From Halothiobacillus neapolitanus (GTDB lineage Bacteria > Pseudomonadota > Gammaproteobacteria > Halothiobacillales > Halothiobacillaceae), in contig DYMR01000060.1 in the NCBI GenBank assembly GCA_020721485.1, positions 1-10,515 on the forward strand: a DNA stretch of 10,515 nt, in the 5' to 3' direction. Of this stretch, positions 1-5,222 are shown in pieces. The notes beneath the pieces are model-generated. The model saw only the letters and a list, made by a program, of their open reading frames with translations, was not told the origin of the DNA and searched no databases. Each line of letters starts with the position of its first letter. Position 1 is the stretch's first letter. A program made the translations under genes and the position numbers.

Positions 1-105
1 GGAGTGAGGGCGAGCGGGGTAGGCCCGCCCTCATCGCATGGCACATTGAGCGATTGCTCGTTGTGCCGCCATCCTTGGCACGATTCGAGACACGCAGGGG
101 TGGGC

Positions 106-290
106 TTAGCAGGCTGTTGAAAAACGGTTTCAACAGCCTGTTAATGCAAGCCAAGTTAAAACAAACCAAGGATGGCTTGCCCGAAGATCAAGCATTTTCA
201 GTGCGTGATCTTCGCCCATCGTTACGGGCGTGTACCGGAACGAAGGAGTTGAAAAAACGACAAGGAAGTCTTTTTTCAACATCCTGTTAG
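106..290. repeat. Composite dispersed repeat, element A
   Basis: The left part is a 13-bp perfect hairpin, CAGGCTGTTGAAA (110-122) with TTTCAACAGCCTG (128-140). The right part is an AT-rich hairpin, GTTGAAAAAA (248-257) with TTTTTTCAAC (271-280), followed by ATCCTGTTAG. The outer ends therefore form imperfect terminal inverted repeats of about 15 bp (110-124 against 272-286, one mismatch). TTAG stands directly outside both ends (106-109 and 287-290). The segment 235-290 closely matches 2511-2564 in element B. The architecture suggests a MITE-like element, but no transposase is visible and TTA(A/G) next to the core may be part of the repeat rather than a target duplication. Confidence 0.6.
248..280 (-). 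terminator. Probable terminator after the exported DsrE gene
   Basis: This AT-rich hairpin has an A6 arm and a T6 arm with a short GAC/GTC inner stem and one bulged base. It starts 10 bp beyond the TAA stop of the minus-strand DsrE gene. Read on the minus strand, the hairpin ends in a run of six T. The G:C part of the stem is short, so termination may be weak. It is also the right-hand hairpin of repeat element A. Confidence 0.4.
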
Positions 291-770
291 TTAGGGGCGA
301 TCGATGAAATACCCCGCCCGCGAGAGTTCGTAGAGCCGGACGATGCCCGCCGGGGTGGTGCGCGCGGCGGGGTTGAGTTCCGGCTCATGTCCCAGTGTTT
401 TCGCGAGGGCTTTCATGGAGTTTTGGCAGGCGGAAAACCGCACGCCATCCGCTGCGAGGGCTTCAACTTGCGGTGCCAGCGGGTTGTCGCGCAGCAATAA
501 TTGCAGGCCGGGGCCAAAGCCGACGACTTCCAAATCCAGTTGGTCTGGGCCGAAATGTTTGAGCAGGTTGCGCGCCACATTCAGCACGAGTTGCTGGCGG
601 GCGGGATCGGCGTCGGTGATTTGTAGGGCGATGTGCTCTTTGGCGAAGGGTTTTTGATCCAAAATTTTGGCGATGGGCTCCTGCGCGGGGTTGGCGGCAA
701 CCCACAGGGGAACGAGCGTCAAGCAGCCGGCGGCAAGCACGGCGGCTTTCAATGAACGAGGGAGTTTCAT
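291..770 (-). CDS. Exported DsrE/DsrF-like (COG1416-type) protein
   Basis: This 159-residue protein starts with a signal peptide: a basic n-region (MKLPRSLK), then a hydrophobic stretch to about residue 25, with a likely cut near VAA/NPAQ. Residues about 44-159 form a single DsrE-like domain with a conserved cysteine (C115) in RFSACQNSMK. The ending TPAGIVRLYELSRAGYF recalls the usual PAGVVEL...GWAYIRP ending of COG1416 proteins. I chose ATG 770 because AAGGA lies just upstream and the signal peptide starts there; the frame extends 24 codons further but those residues look non-coding. DsrE-family proteins such as DsrE and TusD carry or relay sulfane sulfur on cysteine. This one would act in the periplasm, with unknown partners. 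It is divergent from the sigma gene and is a paralogue of the C-terminal half of the anti-sigma-like protein. A lipoprotein cut at C16 is possible but the lipobox is poor. Confidence 0.85.
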   Translation of the reverse strand: MKLPRSLKAAVLAAGCLTLVPLWVAANPAQEPIAKILDQKPFAKEHIALQITDADPARQQLVLNVARNLLKHFGPDQLDLEVVGFGPGLQLLLRDNPLAPQVEALAADGVRFSACQNSMKALAKTLGHEPELNPAARTTPAGIVRLYELSRAGYFIDRP

Positions 771-840
771 GGTGATTTCCTTTGATCGAGTTCTGCGGGC
801 TTTTTGTTTGTTCTCCGCCGATCGTGCAGCGGTATTCCCC

Positions 841-868
841 AAGACGGCGCAGCGGCGGAGATTCTTCC
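841..868 (-). promoter_or_regulatory. Putative ECF-type promoter for the exported DsrE gene
   Basis: On the minus strand, GGAAGA (868-863) is followed by a 16-bp spacer and CGTCTT (846-841). A GGAA-type -35 with a CGTC-type -10 at this spacing is the usual pattern for many ECF sigma factors. The same boxes at the same spacing occur on the opposite strand in front of the sigma gene. An A-rich stretch lies just upstream of the -35. The start of transcription would fall near 834. Confidence 0.6.
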
Positions 869-924
869 ATCGCAGTTTTTAATGCGGGTAAAGAAAATTC
901 CACGCAGGCAGAGCGCGTAAAGCT

Positions 925-952
925 GGAATATTTCTTTGTGGCAGGGCGTCTT
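925..952 (+). promoter_or_regulatory. Putative ECF-type autoregulatory promoter of the sigma operon
   Basis: GGAATA (925-930), a 16-bp spacer and CGTCTT (947-952) match the ECF promoter pattern. The -10 box and spacer length are identical to the site on the minus strand at 841-868, and five of six -35 bases agree. This points to one sigma factor reading both, most simply the product of the gene at 1125. The 5' leader would be about 165 nt. Confidence 0.6.
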
Positions 953-982
953 ATGCGCAGTAGAGAATCCACTGATTAGCGT

Positions 983-1079
983 CCTCTCCCCTCGTGGGCG
1001 CGGGCGGGATGGGGCGATCAATTCATCATCGGTTTGGTTCACCCCCTCCCCAACCCTCCCCCCTCAAAGGGGAGGGGGT
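983..1079. repeat. CCCTCTCCC/GGGGAGGG-type intergenic repeat with strong hairpin
   Basis: The right part is a perfect 11-bp inverted repeat, ACCCCCTCCCC (1041-1051) with its complement at 1069-1079. The left part (983-1014) is a degenerate relative made of C runs then G runs. Sequences of this style are common dispersed intergenic repeats in proteobacteria. Here the hairpin lies inside the predicted leader of the sigma mRNA and ends 45 nt before its TTG start. It has no T-tract, so it is not a standard terminator. Confidence 0.6.
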
Positions 1080-1110
1080 ATCGCAACGAATCAAAATTTC
1101 CTCAAGCAAT

Positions 1111-1127
1111 AGGCGGGGCGTGTTTTG
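1111..1127 (+). promoter_or_regulatory. Ribosome binding site fixing a TTG start
   Basis: AGGCGGGG at 1111-1118 lies 6 nt before TTG 1125-1127. An in-frame TAG at 1110-1112 rules out any longer protein, and no ATG or GTG lies between it and the conserved N-terminus. TTG is therefore the best start for the sigma factor. A TTG start usually lowers translation rate, which fits a regulator kept at low level. Confidence 0.6.
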
Positions 1128-1691
1128 ACGATTTCGGAGCTATTTTTTGGCCGCATCGGGTTCAACCAGCGCTTGCAGGCGTTGCGTCCGAGGCTGTATC
1201 GGCTGGCGTTTGCGTGGTGTAAGGATCCGTATTTGGCGGACGATCTCGCGCAGGAGGCGATGATTCGCGCCACGCACCGGCAAGGGCAGTTGCGCGCGCC
1301 GGAATTGCTCGACCGCTGGGTGATTCGGATTTTGGCGAATCTGTGGTTCGACCATTTGCGGGCAGAACACCCCACCGAAAGTTTGGACGAGGTGATGGAT
1401 CAGTTGCCTGCCGCCGCCGGCGAAGAGCCCGAGGGCGCGCATCGTCGCCAAGAAACCATCGAGCGGGTGCGGGCGGCGGTGGCGCGCTTGCCGCCGGTTC
1501 AGCGGGTGGTCATCACCTTGGTGGATTTGGAAGAGTTGTCGTACAGAGAAGTCGCCGAGGTGCTGGATTTGCCCATGGGCACCGTGATGAGCCGCTTGTC
1601 GCGCGGGCGGCAAAAACTCAAAGAATGGTTGATCGATGAGGCGAGCGAGGGGCGGCGCGCCGCATCCTGCCGGTTACGGAGGGTTCAATGA
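1125..1691 (+). CDS. ECF-family RNA polymerase sigma factor
   Basis: This 188-residue protein has the two-domain ECF layout. Region 2 spans about residues 15-82, with DPYLADDLAQEAMIRA and RWVIRILANLWFDHLRAE. A charged linker follows, then region 4 from about 111-166 with LPPVQRVVITLVDLEELSY and the helix-turn-helix EVAEVLDLPMGTVMSRLSRGR. It would direct RNA polymerase to a small regulon in answer to an envelope signal. It starts at TTG 1125 behind AGGCGGGG. Its stop overlaps the start of the next gene as ATGA, the usual arrangement for a sigma factor and its cognate anti-sigma. Matching ECF promoters in front of this gene and in front of the divergent DsrE gene suggest that it activates both. 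The last 18 residues are basic and variable. I cannot assign a numbered ECF group by eye. Confidence 0.93.
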   Translation: MTISELFFGRIGFNQRLQALRPRLYRLAFAWCKDPYLADDLAQEAMIRATHRQGQLRAPELLDRWVIRILANLWFDHLRAEHPTESLDEVMDQLPAAAGEEPEGAHRRQETIERVRAAVARLPPVQRVVITLVDLEELSYREVAEVLDLPMGTVMSRLSRGRQKLKEWLIDEASEGRRAASCRLRRVQ

Positions 1692-2434
1692 TGAATCAAC
1701 GGCCATTTGAATCGACCCCGCGCCTGTCGGCGGAAGAACTCAATGCGTTTGTGGACGATGAGTTGTGCGCCGAAGACCGCGAGCGGGTTCGGGCGGGCAT
1801 ACAGGCCGATGCCGCGCTCACGCAGCAGGTGTGCGCCCTCGATCAGCTTCAGGACTGGCTGCGCGAGGCCTACCGTGCGCCGCCCGTGCCGCCGCGTCGG
1901 GGGATTCGGCAGCGTGGACTCGGTGTTTTGGCTTGGGTGCCGGTGACGGCCGCCGCCTGCGGGTTGCTCTGCGTGGGGGCGCTGCTCGGTTGGCTGGTGG
2001 CCAAACAAACGGCGCTGCCGAACACCGTGCCCGAATCGGTCTTGGCCGCGCGGGTGCTGCCCCCGGTGGTGGATGCGCGGCATGTGCTGGTGCGCTGGGG
2101 ATCGGACGCGCCGCAAAAGGCGCAAGAATCTTTGGACATGGTGAAAACCTTGCTGGCGCAATCCGCGCATGAACCCGGTTTTCGGCTGGAGGTGCTGGCC
2201 AATGCCGAGGGCGTGCGGCTGCTGAGCGCGGAAGATTCGCCCTATGCCGCTGAAATTGAGGCGCTGGCCAAGCAATACCCGAATGTACGGTTTTTGGCGT
2301 GTGGCAACAGCATGAAAACGCTGGAGAAAACCGGGAAATCGCTCCGGCTGCTGCCGCATGTGCAGATCACGCCCTCGGCGGTCGAGCAAGTCGCCAGTCG
2401 GGTGCGCGAAGGCTGGGCGTATTTGTCGATTTGA
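1688..2434 (+). CDS. Membrane anti-sigma-like protein with periplasmic DsrE sensor domain
   Basis: This 248-residue protein has three parts. Residues about 12-62 (LSAEELNAFVDDELCAEDRE onward) resemble the cytoplasmic N-terminus of anti-sigma factors, without the His-x3-Cys-x2-Cys zinc motif. Residues about 79-105 form one transmembrane helix after a basic stretch (PRRGIRQR), which predicts N-in, C-out. Residues about 130-248 form a DsrE-like domain with C205 in RFLACGNSMKTL and the ending VREGWAYLSI, both close to the exported DsrE protein at 291-770. The start overlaps the sigma stop (ATGA) behind GGAGGG; the second ATG, at 1691, is equally possible. It would hold the sigma factor at the membrane and release it when the DsrE domain senses something in the periplasm, perhaps reactive or sulfane sulfur. 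The anti-sigma role rests on context and weak N-terminal similarity. The DsrE assignment is firmer. Confidence 0.82.
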   Translation: MMNQRPFESTPRLSAEELNAFVDDELCAEDRERVRAGIQADAALTQQVCALDQLQDWLREAYRAPPVPPRRGIRQRGLGVLAWVPVTAAACGLLCVGALLGWLVAKQTALPNTVPESVLAARVLPPVVDARHVLVRWGSDAPQKAQESLDMVKTLLAQSAHEPGFRLEVLANAEGVRLLSAEDSPYAAEIEALAKQYPNVRFLACGNSMKTLEKTGKSLRLLPHVQITPSAVEQVASRVREGWAYLSI

Positions 2435-2463
2435 CGCCGCTGTCGAAGCGACGGGTGATGGAA

Positions 2464-2564
2464 AGGCCGTTGAAAGCAGTATTCAACAGCCTGTGACCAG
2501 CCGGCGTGCGCCGGAACGATGGGGTTAAAAAAGACAGGAAAGTCTTTTTTCAACAGACGGTTAA
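2464..2564. repeat. Composite dispersed repeat, element B
   Basis: It is built like element A. A left hairpin pairs AGGCCGTTGAA (2464-2474) with TTCAACAGCCT (2482-2492), one mismatch. A middle palindrome CCGGCGTGCGCCGG lies at 2501-2514. A right AT-rich hairpin (2524-2554) is followed by AGACGGTTAAG. From CCGGAACGA (2511) to the end it aligns with 235-290 of element A with a few substitutions and single-base gaps. It lies in the same orientation as A and runs into the TAA stop of transaldolase. Confidence 0.65.
2524..2554. terminator. Probable bidirectional terminator between convergent genes
   Basis: An A6-GAC arm (2527-2535) pairs with a GTC-T6 arm (2542-2550) around an AGGAAA loop, with outer pairs after one bulge. 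It lies between the convergent anti-sigma gene (stop at 2434) and transaldolase (stop at 2561), where a two-way terminator is expected. The G:C core is short, so strength is uncertain. Confidence 0.5.
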
Positions 2565-3658
2565 GTCGCCGCAATCGCCGCGAGAAGGTCCTCGAACGCT
2601 TGTTCGAACAACACCAGCCCTTCATCGAGCAATTGGTCGCCGATGGCGCCATCCATGTCGATGCCGAGCGCGGCCAGCGCATCCCACACGGTGCGGTCTT
2701 CGTCGTAGCGCGGCTTGAGCAGCGAGGCGCTGCGCCCGTGATCGGCGAAGGCTTTGAGGGTCGCTTCCGGCAAGGTGTTGATGGTGCAGGGGGCGATCAG
2801 GTTTTCGACATACAGCACATCCGAATACGCGGCGTTTTTCGTGCCGGTGCTCGCCCAGAGCAGGTATTGGCTGCGGGCGCCGAGGGCGCGTAGTTCGGCA
2901 AAGCCTTCCCCTTCAAACACTTCGCGGTAGTGTTGGTAGGCCATGCCCGCGAGCGCCAGGGCGGCTTTGCCTTTGAGCGCGAGGGCTTCTGGGCTGCCAA
3001 GCGCGTCGAGTGTTTGATCGACGAGGGTATCGACTCGGCTCATGAACAGGCTGGCCACCGCGCGCACCTGCCCGACGGCACCGCCCCGCGCGTGATACGC
3101 CTTGAGCCCGCGTTGGTAGGCGGCGAACAGGGTTTTGATTTGGGCGAGCGAGAAAATCAGGGTGACATTCACGCTGATGCCGTGGCCAATCATTTCTTCA
3201 AACGCGGCAATGCCCTCGGGCGTGGCCGGCACTTTGATGAGCAGGTTGGGGCGGTCGGTTAAATCGACCAGGCGGCTGGCGGCGGCGAAGGACGCGGCGG
3301 CGTTGTGGGCGATGCGCGGCGATTCTTCCCAGCTGACCCAGCCATCTTCGCCCGCGCTCTCGTCCCACAGCGGGCGCAGCAGGTCGCAGGCTTGGCGGAT
3401 GTCGCTGACCACCAAGTGTTCATACACGGCTTCGATGTCGTCGAACTTGGCTTTGCAGGCGGCAATATCGGCGGTGTAGTAGGGGCTGCCAACGATGGCC
3501 TTTTTGAAAATTGACGGATTGGAGGTGAGCCCCCGGATGCCGTAGTCGCGGATCATGGCGGCGAGTTGCCCGCTGGCGATCAATTCGCGCGATAAGTTAT
3601 CCAGCCACAGACTTTGGCCTTGGTTGCGGTAGAGTTCGGTGACATCGTTCTTCGACAT
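2561..3658 (-). CDS. tal: Transaldolase
   Basis: This 365-residue protein moves a dihydroxyacetone unit between sugar phosphates in the non-oxidative pentose phosphate pathway (sedoheptulose 7-phosphate plus glyceraldehyde 3-phosphate to erythrose 4-phosphate plus fructose 6-phosphate). Visible signatures are GLTSNPSIF (residues 43-51), LLIKVPATPEGI with the Schiff-base lysine K142, the GISVNVTLIFS strand, and the late segment with ASTGTKN. Length and sequence fit the longer class of about 360-370 residues found in actinobacteria, cyanobacteria and some proteobacteria, rather than the 317-residue E. coli TalB class. ATG 3658 is backed by AGGAGGAG 8 nt upstream. It stands alone, separated by 106 bp from the rhombosortase gene upstream on the same strand. 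Its TAA stop runs into repeat element B. I see no convincing promoter in the upstream gap. Confidence 0.95.
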   Translation of the reverse strand: MSKNDVTELYRNQGQSLWLDNLSRELIASGQLAAMIRDYGIRGLTSNPSIFKKAIVGSPYYTADIAACKAKFDDIEAVYEHLVVSDIRQACDLLRPLWDESAGEDGWVSWEESPRIAHNAAASFAAASRLVDLTDRPNLLIKVPATPEGIAAFEEMIGHGISVNVTLIFSLAQIKTLFAAYQRGLKAYHARGGAVGQVRAVASLFMSRVDTLVDQTLDALGSPEALALKGKAALALAGMAYQHYREVFEGEGFAELRALGARSQYLLWASTGTKNAAYSDVLYVENLIAPCTINTLPEATLKAFADHGRSASLLKPRYDEDRTVWDALAALGIDMDGAIGDQLLDEGLVLFEQAFEDLLAAIAAT

Positions 3659-3764
3659 GGTGGGTTCTCCTCCTGAAAATCGCCCAGCGAAATGCTGCGC
3701 CTTATCCTAGCCCGCGCGCACGGCGGCGGGGATGAATTTTCTTTGACCGTGGGGCGGCTTCGTT

Positions 3765-4331
3765 CTATGCCCGCCGAAAAAACAACAGCGCGAGCGCGAT
3801 GCCGAGCCCAGTCACGGCGCCGTACAAATGCGCATCGACCACGACCGGCACGCCCAACCAGCGCGCGCTGCCCCAGTCGCCGTAGTGTTGCTCCCACAGA
3901 ATTTTGAAGATCAGCGCGGCGCCGAGCGCCAGCCCGCCCAGCCATTCCTTGCGCGACAGCAGGGCGATGGCGCTGGCCGCGAACAACCCGTGCAGCACGC
4001 CGGACAAGCCGACATACCAGCCCAGTCGCGGATCGAGAAAAAACAAGCCCAGCCCCACGCCGAGGCTCGTACCGAGCAGCAAAATCACATAGCGGCGCGG
4101 CGTTTCGAGATACCCCGCGAGCGCCGTCCACAGCAGCAGCCCGGCTAAATCTACCGCCAGATGGCGCAGGTTGGCATGCACGAAGTTGCCGGTGAACAGC
4201 CGCCAGATTTGCCCGTGCACAATATCGGCGCGGTCATAGCTCAGCCAAACGCCGCCGTGCAAAAAATAAATGCCGATGGCCGCGAGGGCGACGAATGCGG
4301 TTATCAGCCAGCGGTGGGTGGTGTCATTCAT
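3765..4331 (-). CDS. rrtA: Rhombosortase (rhomboid-family intramembrane serine protease)
   Basis: This 188-residue protein is hydrophobic with about six transmembrane helices. The catalytic pair is S110 in GLSGVLHGL and H168 in VDAHLYGA. An early membrane motif with GQIWRLFTGNFVHANLRHL (residues 40-58) matches the rhomboid layout. The compact size and the GLSGVLHG motif fit the rhombosortase group, which cleaves proteins ending in a GlyGly-CTERM sorting tail, usually for secretion or surface attachment. No such substrate is in this window. ATG 4331 follows an in-frame TAA by only 6 nt, so the start is fixed at or after it; the Shine-Dalgarno sequence is poor. It lies 40 bp downstream of sixA on the same strand, so the two may share a transcript. 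The alternative call is a generic small rhomboid. Confidence 0.85.
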   Translation of the reverse strand: MNDTTHRWLITAFVALAAIGIYFLHGGVWLSYDRADIVHGQIWRLFTGNFVHANLRHLAVDLAGLLLWTALAGYLETPRRYVILLLGTSLGVGLGLFFLDPRLGWYVGLSGVLHGLFAASAIALLSRKEWLGGLALGAALIFKILWEQHYGDWGSARWLGVPVVVDAHLYGAVTGLGIALALLFFRRA

Positions 4332-4371
4332 GGGAAATTACGGTCAATCCGTGGGTCAGCGAGGCTGTGGC

Positions 4372-4878
4372 TCAGTCGGCCAAGGCGCGCAGAATGCCGG
4401 GGCTGAGAAACCACACGAGTTGGCCTTGGCCGGCGGCGATGCCTTCGTTGAAGCGTAGGAGGGCGGCGCCGCCTTTTTTGAATGGGGTGTTGCCGAGGGC
4501 GCGGTCGTGCAGCAGGCATTCCAGCAATTCGCCCAAGTTCGGTTCGTGCCCAACCAGCGCCAGTGCTTCGACGCGCGGTTGTTTGCGCAGCCAGTCGATG
4601 GTGGCTGCGGTGGGGCTTTCCGGGCTGAGCACCGGCTCGACATCAATATGGCGAATTTCCAGCGATGGGGCGATCAATTCGGCGGTGTGCCGCGCGCGCA
4701 GCAGCGGGCTGCTGATGAGTCGTTCGATGGGGAGCGCCAGCGTCATCAGGCCACGGGCGGCATGCTGCATGCGCTCGATCCCTCGGGCGGTGAGGGGGCG
4801 GAGTTCATCCGGCGCGCCGGTTTGAGCAAAAACATCCCGGTCTTCGGCCGGGGCGTGGCGGATTAACAGAATGTCCAT
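4372..4878 (-). CDS. sixA: SixA-type phosphohistidine phosphatase
   Basis: This 168-residue histidine phosphatase carries the catalytic RH signature near the N-terminus (MDILLIRHAPA, R7-H8) and the second histidine H111 in ALVGHEPNLGELL. SSPLLRARHTAE (residues 56-67) supplies the phosphate-binding arginines. This short branch of the phosphoglycerate-mutase-like fold includes E. coli SixA, which removes phosphate from histidine on phosphocarrier or phosphorelay proteins; the substrate here is unknown. I chose ATG 4878 because SixA proteins begin directly with the first strand; the frame extends 13 codons upstream to another ATG (4917), and a GTG at 4890 is a further option. None has a clear Shine-Dalgarno sequence. 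It is followed 40 bp later by the rhombosortase gene. Confidence 0.88.
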   Translation of the reverse strand: MDILLIRHAPAEDRDVFAQTGAPDELRPLTARGIERMQHAARGLMTLALPIERLISSPLLRARHTAELIAPSLEIRHIDVEPVLSPESPTAATIDWLRKQPRVEALALVGHEPNLGELLECLLHDRALGNTPFKKGGAALLRFNEGIAAGQGQLVWFLSPGILRALAD

Positions 4879-4956
4879 GACCGAGTTCACACAATCGAGA
4901 GGTGTCGATGCTAGCACCCTTCGCCGGGGATTGCGTGACAGCGTGGCGGGACGGGA

Positions 4957-4971
4957 TTAACAGGCTGTTAA
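4957..4971. repeat. Palindromic copy of the dispersed core at the copZ stop
   Basis: TTAACAGGCTGTTAA is a perfect palindrome around one central base. Read on the minus strand, its first TAA is the stop codon of the CopZ-like gene. It carries the core of the repeat seen in elements A and B without the hairpin arms, and it lies between the copper operon and sixA. Confidence 0.6.
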
Positions 4972-5177
4972 GGCGTTTGGCTTGCGGCGGGGTAGCCTTC
5001 TTCGGCTAGGGCGGCGATCAGCGCTTCTTCCGTGGCGGTGCCGGTGACGACGGCTTGCGGCGGGTGCAGGCTGACGCGCGCTTCCGCCACGCCGGGCACG
5101 GCGCGCAGGGCGTCGGTGGCGGCGCGCACGCAGTGGGCGCAACTCATGCCGTCGATGGTCAGGGTGAGGGTGTGCAT
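4968..5177 (-). CDS. copZ: Copper chaperone CopZ-like HMA-domain protein
   Basis: This 69-residue protein is a single heavy-metal-associated domain with the metal-binding motif GMSCAHC (C13 and C16) after the first strand and the usual beta-alpha-beta-beta-alpha-beta order. Proteins of this size bind Cu(I) in the cytoplasm and pass it to the N-terminal domain of CopA or to a copper regulator. ATG 5177 has GAGG 8 nt upstream. It is the last gene of the copper operon, 25 bp after the DUF302 gene, and the gap holds a copy of the dispersed repeat. Its TAA stop lies inside the palindrome at 4957-4971. Another soft metal is possible, but the linkage to CopA favours copper. Confidence 0.92.
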   Translation of the reverse strand: MHTLTLTIDGMSCAHCVRAATDALRAVPGVAEARVSLHPPQAVVTGTATEEALIAALAEEGYPAASQTP

Positions 5178-5189
5178 GGCGGGTACCTC

Positions 5190-5222
5190 GGGTTAAATGT
5201 TTTCAACCGCCTGTTAAGGCGG
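5190..5222. repeat. Repeat copy overlapping the 3' end of the DUF302 gene
   Basis: On the minus strand it reads TTAACAGGCGGTTGAAAAC, one more copy of the dispersed core. It encodes the last four residues (LTGG) and the TGA stop of the DUF302 gene. A small hairpin, CCGCC (5207-5211) with GGCGG (5218-5222), is embedded. It lies between two genes of one operon, so it may act on mRNA processing or on copZ translation. Confidence 0.55.

Larger units (their letters stand above)
1..290. other. Gene-free left edge packed with inverted repeats
   Basis: I find no convincing gene here; the only open frame (54-290, plus) has no recognisable domain and runs straight through palindromes. What it holds is structure. 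There is an 8-bp inverted pair at 5-12/26-33, a 13-bp pair at 110-122/128-140, an 8-bp pair at 146-153/173-180, a 9-bp pair at 182-190/206-214 and a 10-bp pair at 248-257/271-280. An 11-bp pair at 68-78 and 166-176 (GCCATCCTTGG and its complement) brackets the 110-140 palindrome. The segment lies downstream of the minus-strand DsrE gene, so part of it may act in transcript ending. Confidence 0.7.
771..1124. other. Divergent regulatory spacer between DsrE gene and sigma gene
   Basis: No gene is supported in this 354-bp spacer. It holds two divergent ECF-type promoters (841-868 minus, 925-952 plus) whose -35 boxes face each other about 57 bp apart. It also holds a C/G-run-rich intergenic repeat (about 983-1079) and the leader of the sigma gene. 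The DsrE transcript would have a leader of roughly 60 nt. The sigma transcript would have a much longer leader, roughly 165 nt, containing the strong hairpin at 1041-1079. Confidence 0.7.

Noticed and set aside
54..290. 78-codon open frame at the left edge
   Set aside because: It begins from a non-ATG codon without a Shine-Dalgarno sequence, crosses several palindromes and ends in repeat element A; nothing protein-like is visible.
719..731. Lipoprotein cleavage site at C16 of the exported DsrE protein
   Set aside because: The residue at -3 is alanine rather than leucine and the hydrophobic stretch before the cysteine is too short; an ordinary signal peptidase cut near residue 25 fits better.
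767..1042. Small minus-strand frame in the divergent spacer
   Set aside because: It runs through the C/G-rich repeat and both ECF promoters and has no domain or ribosome binding site.
106..2564. CRISPR array
   Set aside because: The repeats are palindromic, irregularly spaced, few and diverged, with no uniform spacers and no cas genes.
3704..3736. Sigma-70 promoter for transaldolase with -10 TAGGAT (minus strand)
   Set aside because: No -35 box at 16-18 bp; the nearest TTC-like hexamer is about 21 bp away, so I did not list it.
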